The notes beneath the pieces are model-generated. The model was not told the origin of the DNA, searched no databases, and saw only the letters and a program-made list of their open reading frames with translations. This document shows positions 37,801-46,300 of a stretch of 64,000 bases of DNA, piece after piece; positions within the stretch are counted from its first letter, which is position 1, and every line of letters starts with the position of its first letter. The position numbers and the translations under genes were made by a program. The stretch comes from Brevundimonas sp. (GTDB lineage: Bacteria > Pseudomonadota > Alphaproteobacteria > Caulobacterales > Caulobacteraceae), in NCBI RefSeq assembly GCF_030682035.1, contig NZ_JAUXQZ010000002.1, forward strand, positions 109,327 through 173,326, given 5' to 3'.

Positions 37801-39110
37801 GCGAGATCTCGATCCAGGGCCAGATCCAGCCGATCTGGGATCTGTTGGCCGGCGGCGAACGCTCGCTGTCGGGCCAGGTCGCCGCCCGCGCCACCTTGGC
37901 CGGCTCCATTGCCAAGCCGCGCATCAACGGTCGGCTGGATCTGCAACAGGGCCGTTTCCGCGACAGCGCCACCGGCGTCCGCCTCGAGAACATCACCCTC
38001 GCCAGCCGCTTTGACGACACCACCGGCCTGGTCGAGACCTTCAGCGCGATCGACGGCACGGGCGGCTCCGTCTCGGGCAACGGCCGGATCGGCCTGACAC
38101 AGGGTTCCGGCTCCAGCTTACAGCTACAGCTCACCCGGTTCCGGATCATCGACAACGATATCGCGGAGGCCAAGGCGTCCGGTCCCCTGACGGTGACCCG
38201 TGGCGAGGACGGCAATATCACCCTGATCGGCCAGATGGATATCGACGAGGCGCGCATCCAGGCCAATCCGCCCGGATCGACCGGGATCGTCCGGATGGAT
38301 GTGATCGAGATCAATCGGCCCGGCGGCGATGTCCCCGAGGAGGACCAGAACCGCCAGCGCGGCCTGCAGTTCGGCCTCAATATCGGCCTGAGCTCGCCCG
38401 GCGGCGATGTCCGGGTGATCGGGCGCGGGCTGAATGTCGAGATGAACGTCAACGCCCGGGTGACCGGCACCATCGCCCGGCCGACGCTGAGCGGCACGGC
38501 GCGGGTGGTGCGCGGCGACTATGATTTCGCCGGCAAGCGGTTCGTATTCGACGAACGCGGCACGGTGACCCTGTCAACCCATCCCGAGCAGATCCGGCTG
38601 AACCTGACGGCGACGCGTGACGATCCGGCGCTGACCGCCACCATCCGCGTCACCGGCACGGCGGCCCGGCCCGAGATCGCCCTGACCTCCACCCCGGCCC
38701 TGCCGCAGGACGAGATCCTGTCCCAGGTGCTGTTCGGGCGATCCGCCTCGCAGCTGTCCGGCTTCGAGGCGGCCCAGCTAGCCGCGGGCGTTGCGGCGCT
38801 GGCCGGCGGCGGCGGCTTCGATGTGATCGGGAATCTGAGGGAACTGGCCGGACTTGACCGGCTGTCGTTTGGCGGCGAGGCCTCGGGCCTGACCGTCGCG
38901 GGCGGTCGCTACATCACCGACGACGTCTATCTGGAGATCATCGGCGGCGGCGAGAACGGCGCGGCGGTCAATGTCGAATGGCAGGTCCGCCGCAACCTGA
39001 CGATCAGTTCGAAATTTGGCGGACAGGGTGAAGCCAGCCTGTCGATCCGCTGGCGCCGTCAGTCGCGACAGCCGGGCGCCGGTCGCGAGGACCGACGCCC
39101 GAACCGGTGA
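34884..39110 (+). CDS. tamB: Translocation and assembly module inner-membrane protein TamB
   Basis: A 1408-residue protein of the AsmA/TamB lipid-bridge family. A single N-terminal membrane helix (about 27-52, LAFFGGLAAAVLAALMLVV) anchors it in the inner membrane. The long middle is repetitive beta strand, expected to form a taco-shaped periplasmic channel. The C-terminal DUF490/TamB domain (about 1060-1400) contains GTARVVRGDYDFAGKRFVF, LPQDEILSQVLFGRSASQLS and GGRYITDDVYLEI, and contacts TamA. It starts at TTG 34884 overlapping the tamA stop. Both tam genes using TTG suggests modest translation. Confidence 0.92.
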   Translation: MTDAAPPPDDAPDTPAETAKKKRTRMQALAFFGGLAAAVLAALMLVVAVGGRMYLLSDSGRGLVTSFVAGKKLGRYGRINVEGVRGDLFDDFTIDRVTVTDAKGVWLEARKVRVDWDWWPLITRRFHATEVKAEVIRLIRRPDVEASTEPPGPQPLSVDIDRFTAEVELLESFSKEYGRWKLSGEANAPRKGSKTAVLNAVSNSRPGDYLRLNATVGHGLADLRLNLRANEARGGPLAGALGYSPDQPFFATAVVNGEVIDAVVRTGDFVPLVIKGRYGEARTRISGFADFSGSDLLAPFAERIGRTVRFGFATSSDSDDDGRIGVAWRLIAQNLESRASGEIRLSDQSSPDGITLDISTRSLTRLAGQAAGGAAAYRGLFRGTAAQWRLDGSVDLIGPEVASYRAQRLRGPLNIQVRQGRMDVDGDIRVAGGSSAGIVGGLLGPTPRLSFEAVRQADGAILLERVNLTGRALTLAGSGGRNLFGALGFRGNAEITDVSQLRKGARGRFGGPISASTARSGAPWRLTFDGRGRGVTVGMDELDRLLGPTPRLQLTGALDDGRIAVERAQLTGAQGSAAARGLIESDGRLRLALNWDARGPFGVGPVAIDGAMTGRGALTGTLAEPRADLTAAFGKVSAGALALTNAEMILSFRRGADASDGHIELRAGSNYGPARASGNFFLGGDRLRLTEVDLNAGGVTAQGAIALSSNVPSSADLTFTARPGAFLASGTADGRIRLTEGAGAETAILDVTGRNVRFVGSTWVIRTLDLNGRGTLERLPFTLKADVGGATPVSFDGTGVYSRTGPSQTVVLEGGGRVREIAFTTRNPAVIALSGDGRVVRVDLGIGGGVLLGELRQDSRAAIIEANLTSVDLGSLIQDMRGRVTGRLSLRGAGDDLSGSANITLNDIRSIDAPRGIAVDGTLNAVLVNHTLRIQANAADGDAVRAVADITLPVEASAAPLRLAIVRNREMSGEISIQGQIQPIWDLLAGGERSLSGQVAARATLAGSIAKPRINGRLDLQQGRFRDSATGVRLENITLASRFDDTTGLVETFSAIDGTGGSVSGNGRIGLTQGSGSSLQLQLTRFRIIDNDIAEAKASGPLTVTRGEDGNITLIGQMDIDEARIQANPPGSTGIVRMDVIEINRPGGDVPEEDQNRQRGLQFGLNIGLSSPGGDVRVIGRGLNVEMNVNARVTGTIARPTLSGTARVVRGDYDFAGKRFVFDERGTVTLSTHPEQIRLNLTATRDDPALTATIRVTGTAARPEIALTSTPALPQDEILSQVLFGRSASQLSGFEAAQLAAGVAALAGGGGFDVIGNLRELAGLDRLSFGGEASGLTVAGGRYITDDVYLEIIGGGENGAAVNVEWQVRRNLTISSKFGGQGEASLSIRWRRQSRQPGAGREDRRPNR

Positions 39111-39117
39111 CGGGTCC

Positions 39118-39645
39118 CTACTGGGCGGCCGCCATACGCAGCTTGTCGAGCGCACGCGCGCCGCGAATACCGGCGATGTGCATGACCAGTTGGATAACCA
39201 GAATCACGAAGCCGACATAGACCTGCCAGGTCGGAGCAGCGGCCGTTTCAGGCATGCCCGCCTGCCCGGCCATCATCATCCCGAACAGGCCGGACACCAG
39301 GCCGAAGGCCACCAGAATCGCGAAGATGATCGGGATCACGACATTCGGCTTGCTCCATTGGACAAGGCCGAGCACCAGCTGGATGGCGGAGATGCCGATC
39401 GCGCTCCACAGGGCGATCTGCATGGCCATCTCGCCCATGCCGGCCATTTCCGGCGTATCCGCCGACGCTTGAGCCATCGCCGCCTCGATCTCGGCGGAGC
39501 CGCCGGTCATCAGCAGTGCGACGCCGATCGCGCCCCAGACCACGCCGAGGAAGATCGCGATGGCGCTGGCCCGCGCGGCGCCGATCGCCTCGGCCTCCGT
39601 ATTGATCGGCGCCGTCGGATTCGACGCCTTGATCCAGTCAGTCAT
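39118..39645 (-). CDS. Hypothetical membrane protein, about four helices
   Basis: A 175-residue protein; ATG 39645 has GGGAGGG 9 bases upstream. Helices are near 20-42 (ASAIAIFLGVVWGAIGVALL), 72-92 (MAMQIALWSAIGISAIQLVL), 98-122 and 135-158 (WQVYVGFVILVIQLVMHIAG). The first loop is acidic (EIEAAMAQASADTPE). No family is recognised. It ends 7 bases from the convergent tamB stop. Confidence 0.75.
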   Translation of the reverse strand: MTDWIKASNPTAPINTEAEAIGAARASAIAIFLGVVWGAIGVALLMTGGSAEIEAAMAQASADTPEMAGMGEMAMQIALWSAIGISAIQLVLGLVQWSKPNVVIPIIFAILVAFGLVSGLFGMMMAGQAGMPETAAAPTWQVYVGFVILVIQLVMHIAGIRGARALDKLRMAAAQ

Positions 39646-39752
39646 TGAATAGCCCTCCCTTGAAGATGGCGGGAGCCTAGCCCGCTCGCGCGCGGAGCGA
39701 AACCCATGCCTCACCTTCACCTTTCCCGCCCGGACCGCTAGGGTTCACGCGC

Positions 39753-41003
39753 ATGCGGATTCTGCCCCCCGACCAGATCGTGCTCGACCATGTCGCGGCG
39801 CGCGAGACCGCCATCGTCGGCCGCGCCGTCGACTGGGCCAATGTCAGTTCGGGCAGCCGAAACGCGAGCGGGCTGGCGCATGTTCTGGCGCTGCTTGAAG
39901 CGGAAGCGCGGCGCCTGCCGGCCGAGGTCGAGCGCATCCCGACGCGGACATCCACGACCATAGCTGACGACGGCGCGGTGCGGACCGAGGCCCATGCCGA
40001 CGCACTGAGAATCACTACCCGTCCCGACGCGCCGATCCAGGTCGTGCTGACCGGCCACTATGACACTGTGTTCCCGGCGGAGAGCCCGTTCCAGACCGTC
40101 TCCACCCGCGCCGACGGGGCCCTCAACGGCCCCGGGATCGCCGACATGAAGGGCGGGATCAGCGTTATGCTGGCCGCGCTGGAGGCGTTCGAGACTCATC
40201 CCGACCGCGGCAGTGTCGGCTGGACCGTGCTGCTGTCTCCGGATGAGGAGATCGGCTCGCCCGCCTCCGCCCCCCTGCTGGCCGAACTGGGCGCGCGCGG
40301 TCATGTCGGCATGACCTATGAGCCCGCATTGGCGGACGGCACCCTGGCCGGAGCGCGCAAGGGCAGCGGGAACTACCATCTGATCGTCACGGGCAAGGCC
40401 GCCCACGCCGGACGCGCCTTCCACGAGGGCGCCAACGCCGTGGCCGGCGCAGCCATCATCGCCGCCCGCCTGCACGGCCTGAACGGCCAGCGCGACGGCG
40501 TGACGGTCAATGTGGCGAAGATCAGCGGCGGCGGCGCCCTGAACGTCGTGGCCGACAGCGCCGTGGTCCGCTTCAACGTTCGCGTCCCGGACGCCCAGTC
40601 GTCGGCCTGGATCGCAGAGACGGTGCGCGGCATCGCGGCCGAACCCCCCTTCCCCGGCCTGACGCTGGACCTCCACGGCGGCATGACCCGCGCGCCCAAG
40701 CCGATGGACGCCTCCCAGACCGCCCTGTTCGAGGCCGTGCGCGAGACCGGCGCCCTGCTGGGCCAGCCGATCGCATGGAAGCCGTCGGGCGGGGTCTGCG
40801 AGGGCAACAACCTGCACGCCGCCGGCCTGCCCAATATCGACACCCTCGGCGTGCTGGGCGGCGACATCCATTCGGATCAGGAGTTCGCCTGGCCCGCCAG
40901 CTTCGTCGAACGCGCCCAGCTCAGCGCCCTGATTCTGTGCAAGATCGCCTCGGGCGAGATCGATGCGCTGAAACTCAAAGCCCTGCGTCTGGAGACGATG
41001 TAA
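39753..41003 (+). CDS. M20-family metallohydrolase heading the AST cluster
   Basis: A 416-residue M20/carboxypeptidase G2-like enzyme. Metal ligands are visible: His in TGHYDTVF, Asp in GIADMKGG, the catalytic Glu pair in SPDEEIGS, Asp/Glu near MTYEPAL and a final His in GGDIHSDQEF. The dimerisation domain sits at about 205-320. The gene lies 2 bases upstream of astA and leads astA-astD-astB. AstE, the M14-type succinylglutamate desuccinylase that ends the AST pathway, is not in the cluster. An M20 enzyme could do this deacylation; that substrate assignment is inference from context. Confidence 0.88.
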   Translation: MRILPPDQIVLDHVAARETAIVGRAVDWANVSSGSRNASGLAHVLALLEAEARRLPAEVERIPTRTSTTIADDGAVRTEAHADALRITTRPDAPIQVVLTGHYDTVFPAESPFQTVSTRADGALNGPGIADMKGGISVMLAALEAFETHPDRGSVGWTVLLSPDEEIGSPASAPLLAELGARGHVGMTYEPALADGTLAGARKGSGNYHLIVTGKAAHAGRAFHEGANAVAGAAIIAARLHGLNGQRDGVTVNVAKISGGGALNVVADSAVVRFNVRVPDAQSSAWIAETVRGIAAEPPFPGLTLDLHGGMTRAPKPMDASQTALFEAVRETGALLGQPIAWKPSGGVCEGNNLHAAGLPNIDTLGVLGGDIHSDQEFAWPASFVERAQLSALILCKIASGEIDALKLKALRLETM

Positions 41004-41005
41004 CC

Positions 41006-42013
41006 ATGCTCGTCGTCCGACCCGCGGCCCCGGCCGATCTCGACCACCTGCTGGAGCTCGCCATCCTGTCGGGGCCCGGCTTCACCAGCCTGCCCGAAGA
41101 CCCCGACCAGCTGGCCGAGCGCCTCGACCTGAGCCGCGACAGTTTCGCCGGCGTGCTGGAGCCGCGGCAGCGCTGGTACACCCTGATGCTCGAGGAAACT
41201 GAGACCGGCGACGTCGACGGCATCGGTTCGGTCAAGGCGGCGGTCGGGCTGAACCGGCCCTTCTTCTCCTTCCGCGTGGTGACCAACACCCAGTCGTCGC
41301 CCTCGCTGGGCATCAAGCTGGAACAGAAGACCCTCGTGCTGGTCAATGAATGCACCGGCTGGACCGAGGTCGGCTCGCTGTTCCTCAAGGCCGACCGGCG
41401 CAAGGGCGGCGCCGGCCGGCTGCTGAGCCAGTCGCGCTACATGCTGATCGGGGCCGAGCCGGACCTGTTCGCCGACACCGTCCTGGCCGAGCTGCGCGGG
41501 GTCTTTACGCCGGACGGCGCCTGCCCGTTCTGGGACCATGTGGCGCACAAATTCTTCCCCATGGAGTTCGACGAGGCCGACCGGATGACCGGCTCGACCG
41601 ACAAACAGTTCATCCTCGACCTCGCCCCGCGCCATCCGATCTATATCGACCTGCTGCCCGAGCCGGCGCGGGCGGTGATCGGCAAGGTCCATCCCCAGGG
41701 GGTGCCGGCCATGGCCCTGCTGGAAAGCGAAGGTTTCCGCCCCAACGGACTGGTCGACATCTTTGACGCCGGCCCGACCGTCTCCTGCGACCGTGACAAC
41801 ATCCGCACGGTGCGCGACGCGCGCCGGCTGACGGTCGCTGTCGCCGCCGAGGTCGAGGCGGAACTACCGGCCCTGATCTCCACCCACAGCGCGGCGAGCT
41901 TCAGATCGGTGCGTCAGCGGGTGGCCATTGAGGGCGATACGGTCACTCTGACCGCCGAGACCGCCGATGCGCTGAGGGTGCGCGCGGGCGATACCGTGCG
42001 CGTGAAGGCTTGA
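41006..42013 (+). CDS. astA: Arginine N-succinyltransferase
   Basis: A 335-residue GNAT-fold enzyme that transfers succinyl from succinyl-CoA to the alpha-amino group of arginine, the first AST step. The start LVVRPAAPADLDHLLELAI, the block FFSFRVVTNTQSSPSLGI, LTxVNECTGWTEVGSLFLK-like text, and PFWDHVAHKFFPMEFDEAD are AstA signatures. ATG 41006 is 2 bases after the M20 hydrolase stop, and the stop overlaps the TTG of astD, so the genes are translationally linked. Confidence 0.95.
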   Translation: MLVVRPAAPADLDHLLELAILSGPGFTSLPEDPDQLAERLDLSRDSFAGVLEPRQRWYTLMLEETETGDVDGIGSVKAAVGLNRPFFSFRVVTNTQSSPSLGIKLEQKTLVLVNECTGWTEVGSLFLKADRRKGGAGRLLSQSRYMLIGAEPDLFADTVLAELRGVFTPDGACPFWDHVAHKFFPMEFDEADRMTGSTDKQFILDLAPRHPIYIDLLPEPARAVIGKVHPQGVPAMALLESEGFRPNGLVDIFDAGPTVSCDRDNIRTVRDARRLTVAVAAEVEAELPALISTHSAASFRSVRQRVAIEGDTVTLTAETADALRVRAGDTVRVKA

Positions 42014-43440
42014 GCGACAGCATGACCCATTTCAAATCCATCGACCCCGCCACCGGCGAGACCGTCTGGGAGGGCGCCGCCGCCTCGGCCGTCGAGGTCC
42101 AGACCGCCGCTGACCGCGCCCGCGCCGCCTTTCCCGACTGGGCGGACCGGCCGCGTCAGGACCGGATCGACGCCGTGAAACGCTATCAGGCGGTGCTGAA
42201 GGCTCGCGCGCCGCAGATGGCCGAGTCGATCAGCCGCGAGACCGGCAAGGCGCTGTGGGAGACCACCGCCGAACTCGGCGCCATGGCTGGCAAGGTCGAC
42301 CTCTCGATCCGCGCCTATGACGAGCGCACCGGCGAGCGCACCGCCGAGACCGGCTTCGGCCACACCACCCTGCGCCACCGGCCGCACGGGGTGGCGGCCG
42401 TCCTGGGCCCGTTCAACTTCCCCGGCCACCTGCCCAACGGCCACATCGTCCCGGCTCTGCTGGCCGGCGACACCGTCGTCTTCAAGCCGTCGGAGGAAGC
42501 GCCCCTGACCGGCCAACTGATGGCCGAGGCCTTCGCCGAGGCCGACCTGCCCGACGGCGTGATCAATGTCGTCCAGGGCGGGCGAGAGACCGGCGCGGCC
42601 TTGCTCGACGCGGGCATCGACGCCCTGATGTTCACCGGCTCGGGCGCGGCCGGCGCGCATTTCCGACGCAAATTCGCCGACGACCCGCATGTGATTCTGG
42701 CGCTGGAGCTGGGCGGCAATAATCCACTGGTGGTCTGGGACGCGGCTGACGCCGAGGCGGTGGCCGGGATCGTGGTCCAGTCCGCCTTCGTCACCACGGG
42801 CCAGCGCTGCTCCTGCGCCCGACGCCTGATCGTGCCCGAGGGGCGGCAGGGCGACGCCATCGTCGAGGCCGTAAACGCTATGGTCGACCGGTTGATCTTT
42901 GCTCCGTGGAAATCGACGCCCGAACCCTATGCTGGACCGTTGATCTCGGTGAAGGCGGCGCAAGGCGCGCTGAAGGCGCTGCAGGACCGGATCGACAGGG
43001 GCGCCAAAGTCATCCGCGCCTCCGGCCCCGTCGGCAATCTGCCCGGCGCCTTCGTCAGGCCCGCCATCATCGACGTCACCGGCGTGGACGTGCCGGACGA
43101 GGAGATGTTCGCTCCCTTCCTGTCAGTGACCCGCGTCGGCTCGTTCGAAGCGGCGATCGCCGAGGCCAACGCCACCCGCTACGGCCTGTCCGCCGGCCTG
43201 GTCTCTGACGACCCCGCCAACTGGGACCGCTTCATCCGCCGCATCCGCGCGGGCGTGGTGAACTTCAACCGTCCGACCACCGGCGCCGCCGGCGACATGC
43301 CCTTCGGCGGCCTCGGCGCCAGCGGCAATCACCGGCCCAGTGCGTATTACGCCGCCGACTATTGCGCCTATCCGGTGGCCAGTTTCGAGGCCGTGTCGGT
43401 GAAGAATATTGAGAGCGAGATCAAGGGGCTGCGGGCGTGA
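42010..43440 (+). CDS. astD: Succinylglutamic semialdehyde dehydrogenase
   Basis: A 476-residue NAD-dependent aldehyde dehydrogenase, AST step 4, oxidising succinylglutamate semialdehyde to succinylglutamate. The block HRPHGVAAVLGPFNFPGHLP, catalytic Glu in LALELGGNNP and Cys in GQRCSCARRL, plus the ending GNHRPSAYYAADYCAYPVAS, match AstD rather than generic ALDHs. TTG 42010 overlaps the astA stop; ATG 42022 is an alternative. A palindromic repeat begins immediately after its stop. Confidence 0.94.
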   Translation: MSDSMTHFKSIDPATGETVWEGAAASAVEVQTAADRARAAFPDWADRPRQDRIDAVKRYQAVLKARAPQMAESISRETGKALWETTAELGAMAGKVDLSIRAYDERTGERTAETGFGHTTLRHRPHGVAAVLGPFNFPGHLPNGHIVPALLAGDTVVFKPSEEAPLTGQLMAEAFAEADLPDGVINVVQGGRETGAALLDAGIDALMFTGSGAAGAHFRRKFADDPHVILALELGGNNPLVVWDAADAEAVAGIVVQSAFVTTGQRCSCARRLIVPEGRQGDAIVEAVNAMVDRLIFAPWKSTPEPYAGPLISVKAAQGALKALQDRIDRGAKVIRASGPVGNLPGAFVRPAIIDVTGVDVPDEEMFAPFLSVTRVGSFEAAIAEANATRYGLSAGLVSDDPANWDRFIRRIRAGVVNFNRPTTGAAGDMPFGGLGASGNHRPSAYYAADYCAYPVASFEAVSVKNIESEIKGLRA

Positions 43441-43596
43441 CCCTCTCCCAGAGGGAGAGGGAGGGGCCCGCCGCTAAGCGGTGGGAGGGTGAGGGGTTTC
43501 GCTCTCAGCCGGGACGCACCGTAACCCCTCACCCGCCCGCGCAAGGACGGATGCTGACGCATCCGTGCGCAGCCTCCCTCTCCCTTCGGGAGAGGG
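43441..43596. repeat. Palindromic element filling the astD-astB gap
   Basis: The left arm (43441-43466, CCCTCTCCCAGAGGGAGAGG then GAGGGG) begins right after the astD stop; the right arm (43572-43596, core CCCTCTCCCTTCGGGAGAGG) is its inverted copy and a hairpin itself. Inner blocks also pair (GGGAGGGTGAGGGGTT with AACCCCTCACCCGCCC). The element ends 4 bases before the astB ATG and its GGGAGAGGG supplies the ribosome binding site. Architecture matches the elements at 26784 and 27725, though sequence differs. Confidence 0.8.
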
Positions 43597-43600
43597 ATCA

Positions 43601-44935
43601 ATGACCGCCGTCGAAGCCAACGCCGACGGCCTGATCGGGCCGACCCACTCCTATGCGGGCCTGTCGCCGGGCAATCTGGCGTCCAGCTTGAACAAGGGCG
43701 AGGCGTCGAACCCGCGGGCGGCGGTGCTGCAGGGCCTCGACAAGATGAAGCGGCTGGCCGACCTGGGCCTGCCGCAATACGTCCTGCCGCCGCACGAGCG
43801 ACCCGACATCCCCTTCCTGCGCTCGCTCGGCTTCACCGGCTCCGACGCCCGCGTCCTCGAACAGGCCTGGAAGGACGCGCCGTCCTTCGCCGCCGCCGCC
43901 TGTTCGGCCTCGCCGATGTGGGCCGCCAACGCCGCGACCGTGACTACCAGCGCCGACAGCGCCGACGGCCGGGTGCATTTCACCCCCGCCAATCTGGTCA
44001 CCAACCTGCACCGCTCGCTGGAGCACCAACAGACGAAGCGGGCGCTGGACGCCCTTTTCCCCGACCCTGAGCGGTTCGCGGTCCATGACGCCCTGCCCTC
44101 GGTCGCCCACCTCGCCGACGAGGGCGCGGCCAATCACGTCCGGCTGTGCGCCGACCACGGCGAGCCGGGCGTCAACATCCTCGTCTGGGGCCGCGAGGCG
44201 TATGAGCCGTGGAGCGGCGCATATCCGGCCCGGCAGACTCGCGAGGCCTCCGAAGCCGTCGCCCGCCGCCACGGCGCCTCGGGCGCGGTGCTGGCCCGCC
44301 AGTCCCGCGCCGCCATCGCCGGCGGGACCTTCCACAATGATGTGGTCTGCGTCGGGGCGCGGGAGACCCTGTTCTTCCACGACCTCGCCTTCGAGGACAC
44401 GGCGGGCACGAAAGCAGCCATCCGCGCCGCCGCCGACGGTCTGTTCGAGCCGATCTTCGTCGAGGTGTCGAGCGCCGACCTGCCGCTGGCCGACGCCATC
44501 TCCAGCTATCTGTTCAACTCCATGCTGGTGCAAATTCCCGGCGAGGACCGCCTGACCCTGATCTGCCCGACCGAGACTCACGACAATCCGCGCAGTCATG
44601 CCGTCGCCCAATCCCTTGTCGCCTCCAACGGCCCCATCGGCCGGGTCGAATACGTCGATGTGCGCCAGTCGATGCGCAACGGCGGCGGCCCCGCCTGCCT
44701 GCGCCTGCGCGTGGTCCTGACCGAGGCCGAACAGGCGGCGACCAACCCGGCCATGCGGCTGACCGATGACCTCCACGCCCGGCTGTCGGCCTGGGGCATC
44801 GCCTGGTACCGCGACACCCTGACCCCCCGCGACCTCGCCGATCCCGCACTGTTGATCGAGAGCCGGGGCGCCCTGGATGCGCTGACGGAGATCCTCGGCC
44901 TCGGCGGAGGGTTCTATCCCTTCCAGCGGGCCTGA
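43601..44935 (+). CDS. astB: N-succinylarginine dihydrolase
   Basis: A 444-residue amidinotransferase-fold enzyme that converts succinylarginine to succinylornithine, CO2 and two NH3 (AST step 2). Family signatures: NADGLIGPTHSYAGLSPGN near the start, PPHERPDIPFLRSLGF, the His in ETHDNPRSHAVAQS and the catalytic Cys in NGGGPACLRLRVV. Length matches E. coli AstB (447). The start at ATG 43601 depends on a Shine-Dalgarno inside the upstream repeat. astC is not adjacent. Confidence 0.95.
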   Translation: MTAVEANADGLIGPTHSYAGLSPGNLASSLNKGEASNPRAAVLQGLDKMKRLADLGLPQYVLPPHERPDIPFLRSLGFTGSDARVLEQAWKDAPSFAAAACSASPMWAANAATVTTSADSADGRVHFTPANLVTNLHRSLEHQQTKRALDALFPDPERFAVHDALPSVAHLADEGAANHVRLCADHGEPGVNILVWGREAYEPWSGAYPARQTREASEAVARRHGASGAVLARQSRAAIAGGTFHNDVVCVGARETLFFHDLAFEDTAGTKAAIRAAADGLFEPIFVEVSSADLPLADAISSYLFNSMLVQIPGEDRLTLICPTETHDNPRSHAVAQSLVASNGPIGRVEYVDVRQSMRNGGGPACLRLRVVLTEAEQAATNPAMRLTDDLHARLSAWGIAWYRDTLTPRDLADPALLIESRGALDALTEILGLGGGFYPFQRA

Positions 44936-45010
44936 TCCGATGTCAGCCTTCTCGCTCGTCATGGAAGCTGAAGCCGACAGAGCGTCTCGCATTCCGCCGC
45001 AGGGCACACG

Positions 45011-46300
45011 ATGACCGACGCCCCGATGACCCCCGCCCGCCGCCTGCGCAACATCATCGGCGGCTCGGCCGGTAATCTGGTCGAATGGTTCGACTGGTTC
45101 GCCTACGCCGCCTTCACCGTCTATTTCGCGCCCGTCTTCTTTCCCAAGGGCGACAGCACCGCCCAGCTGCTGAGCGCGGCGGCGGTGTTCGCGGTCGGCT
45201 TCCTGATGCGGCCGGTCGGAGCCTGGGTCATGGGGGTCTATTCCGACCGGCGCGGCCGCAAAGCCGGGCTGACCCTCTCGGTGACCCTGATGTGCACCGG
45301 CAGTCTGGTCATCGCCTGCACCCCCGGCTACGCCGCCATCGGCCTCGCCGCCCCGGCCCTGCTGCTGTTCGCACGGATGATCCAGGGGCTCAGCGTGGGC
45401 GGCGAGTACGGCTCATCGGCCACCTATCTGTCGGAGATGGCCACGGCGAAGCATCGCGGCTTCTGGTCCAGCTTCCAGTACGTCACCCTGATCTCGGGCC
45501 AGCTGCTGGCCCTCCTGCTGCTGATCGTCTTGCAAAGGACCATGGCCGAGGCTGATCTGGCGGCCTGGGGCTGGCGCATTCCGTTCCTCGTCGGGGCGGC
45601 GCTGGCGGTGGTGGTGTTCTGGCTGCGGCGGCGGCTGGACGAGACCCCCGCCTTCATCGCCACGGACGCCGGCGAAGCGCCGAAATCCAGCGCCCTGCTG
45701 TTGATCCTGAAACATCCGAAGGAGGCGCTGATGGTCCTCGGCCTGACCGCCGGCGGGACCGTCGCCTTCTATACCTACACCACCTATCTGCAGAAATTCC
45801 TCGTCAACACGACCGGCTTCTCCAAGACCACGGCAACCGAAGTCAGCGCCGCGGCCCTGTTCGTCTTCATGCTGTTGCAGCCCGCGGTCGGCGCCTTGTC
45901 TGACCGGATCGGGCGACGGCCGGTGATGATCGCCTTCGGGGTGCTGGGGGTGTTGTTCACCGTGCCGATCATGACCGCCCTGTCCGGGGTCGAGAGCCCG
46001 TTCATGGCCTTCCTGCTGGCCATGACCGCCCTGATCATCGTCAGCGGCTACACCTCGATCAACGCCGTGGTGAAGGCCGAGCTGTTTCCCGCCCATATCC
46101 GCGCTCTGGGCGTCGCCCTGCCCTACGCCATCGCCAACGCCCTGTTCGGCGGCACAGCGGAATACGCCGCCCTGTGGTTCAAGGGTGAAGGCATGGAGAG
46201 CGCCTATTTCTGGTACGTCACCGGCCTGATCGGCGTGTCACTACTGACCTATATCCGGATGCGAGATACGGGCCGCAATAGTCTGATTACCTGCGACTAG
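45011..46300 (+). CDS. MFS transporter, MHS family, KgtP-like
   Basis: A 429-residue, 12-helix proton symporter. The N-terminus GNLVEWFDWFAYAAFTVYFA, the GVYSDRRGRKAGL loop, the run LLLFARMIQGLSVGGEYGSS, and SFQYVTLISGQLLALLLL are very close to E. coli KgtP, the alpha-ketoglutarate permease. A dicarboxylate or oxoacid substrate would fit next to the AST genes, whose products enter metabolism as glutamate and succinate. The gene starts 75 bases after astB and its stop overlaps that of convergent phhA by 4 bases. Confidence 0.88.
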   Translation: MTDAPMTPARRLRNIIGGSAGNLVEWFDWFAYAAFTVYFAPVFFPKGDSTAQLLSAAAVFAVGFLMRPVGAWVMGVYSDRRGRKAGLTLSVTLMCTGSLVIACTPGYAAIGLAAPALLLFARMIQGLSVGGEYGSSATYLSEMATAKHRGFWSSFQYVTLISGQLLALLLLIVLQRTMAEADLAAWGWRIPFLVGAALAVVVFWLRRRLDETPAFIATDAGEAPKSSALLLILKHPKEALMVLGLTAGGTVAFYTYTTYLQKFLVNTTGFSKTTATEVSAAALFVFMLLQPAVGALSDRIGRRPVMIAFGVLGVLFTVPIMTALSGVESPFMAFLLAMTALIIVSGYTSINAVVKAELFPAHIRALGVALPYAIANALFGGTAEYAALWFKGEGMESAYFWYVTGLIGVSLLTYIRMRDTGRNSLITCD

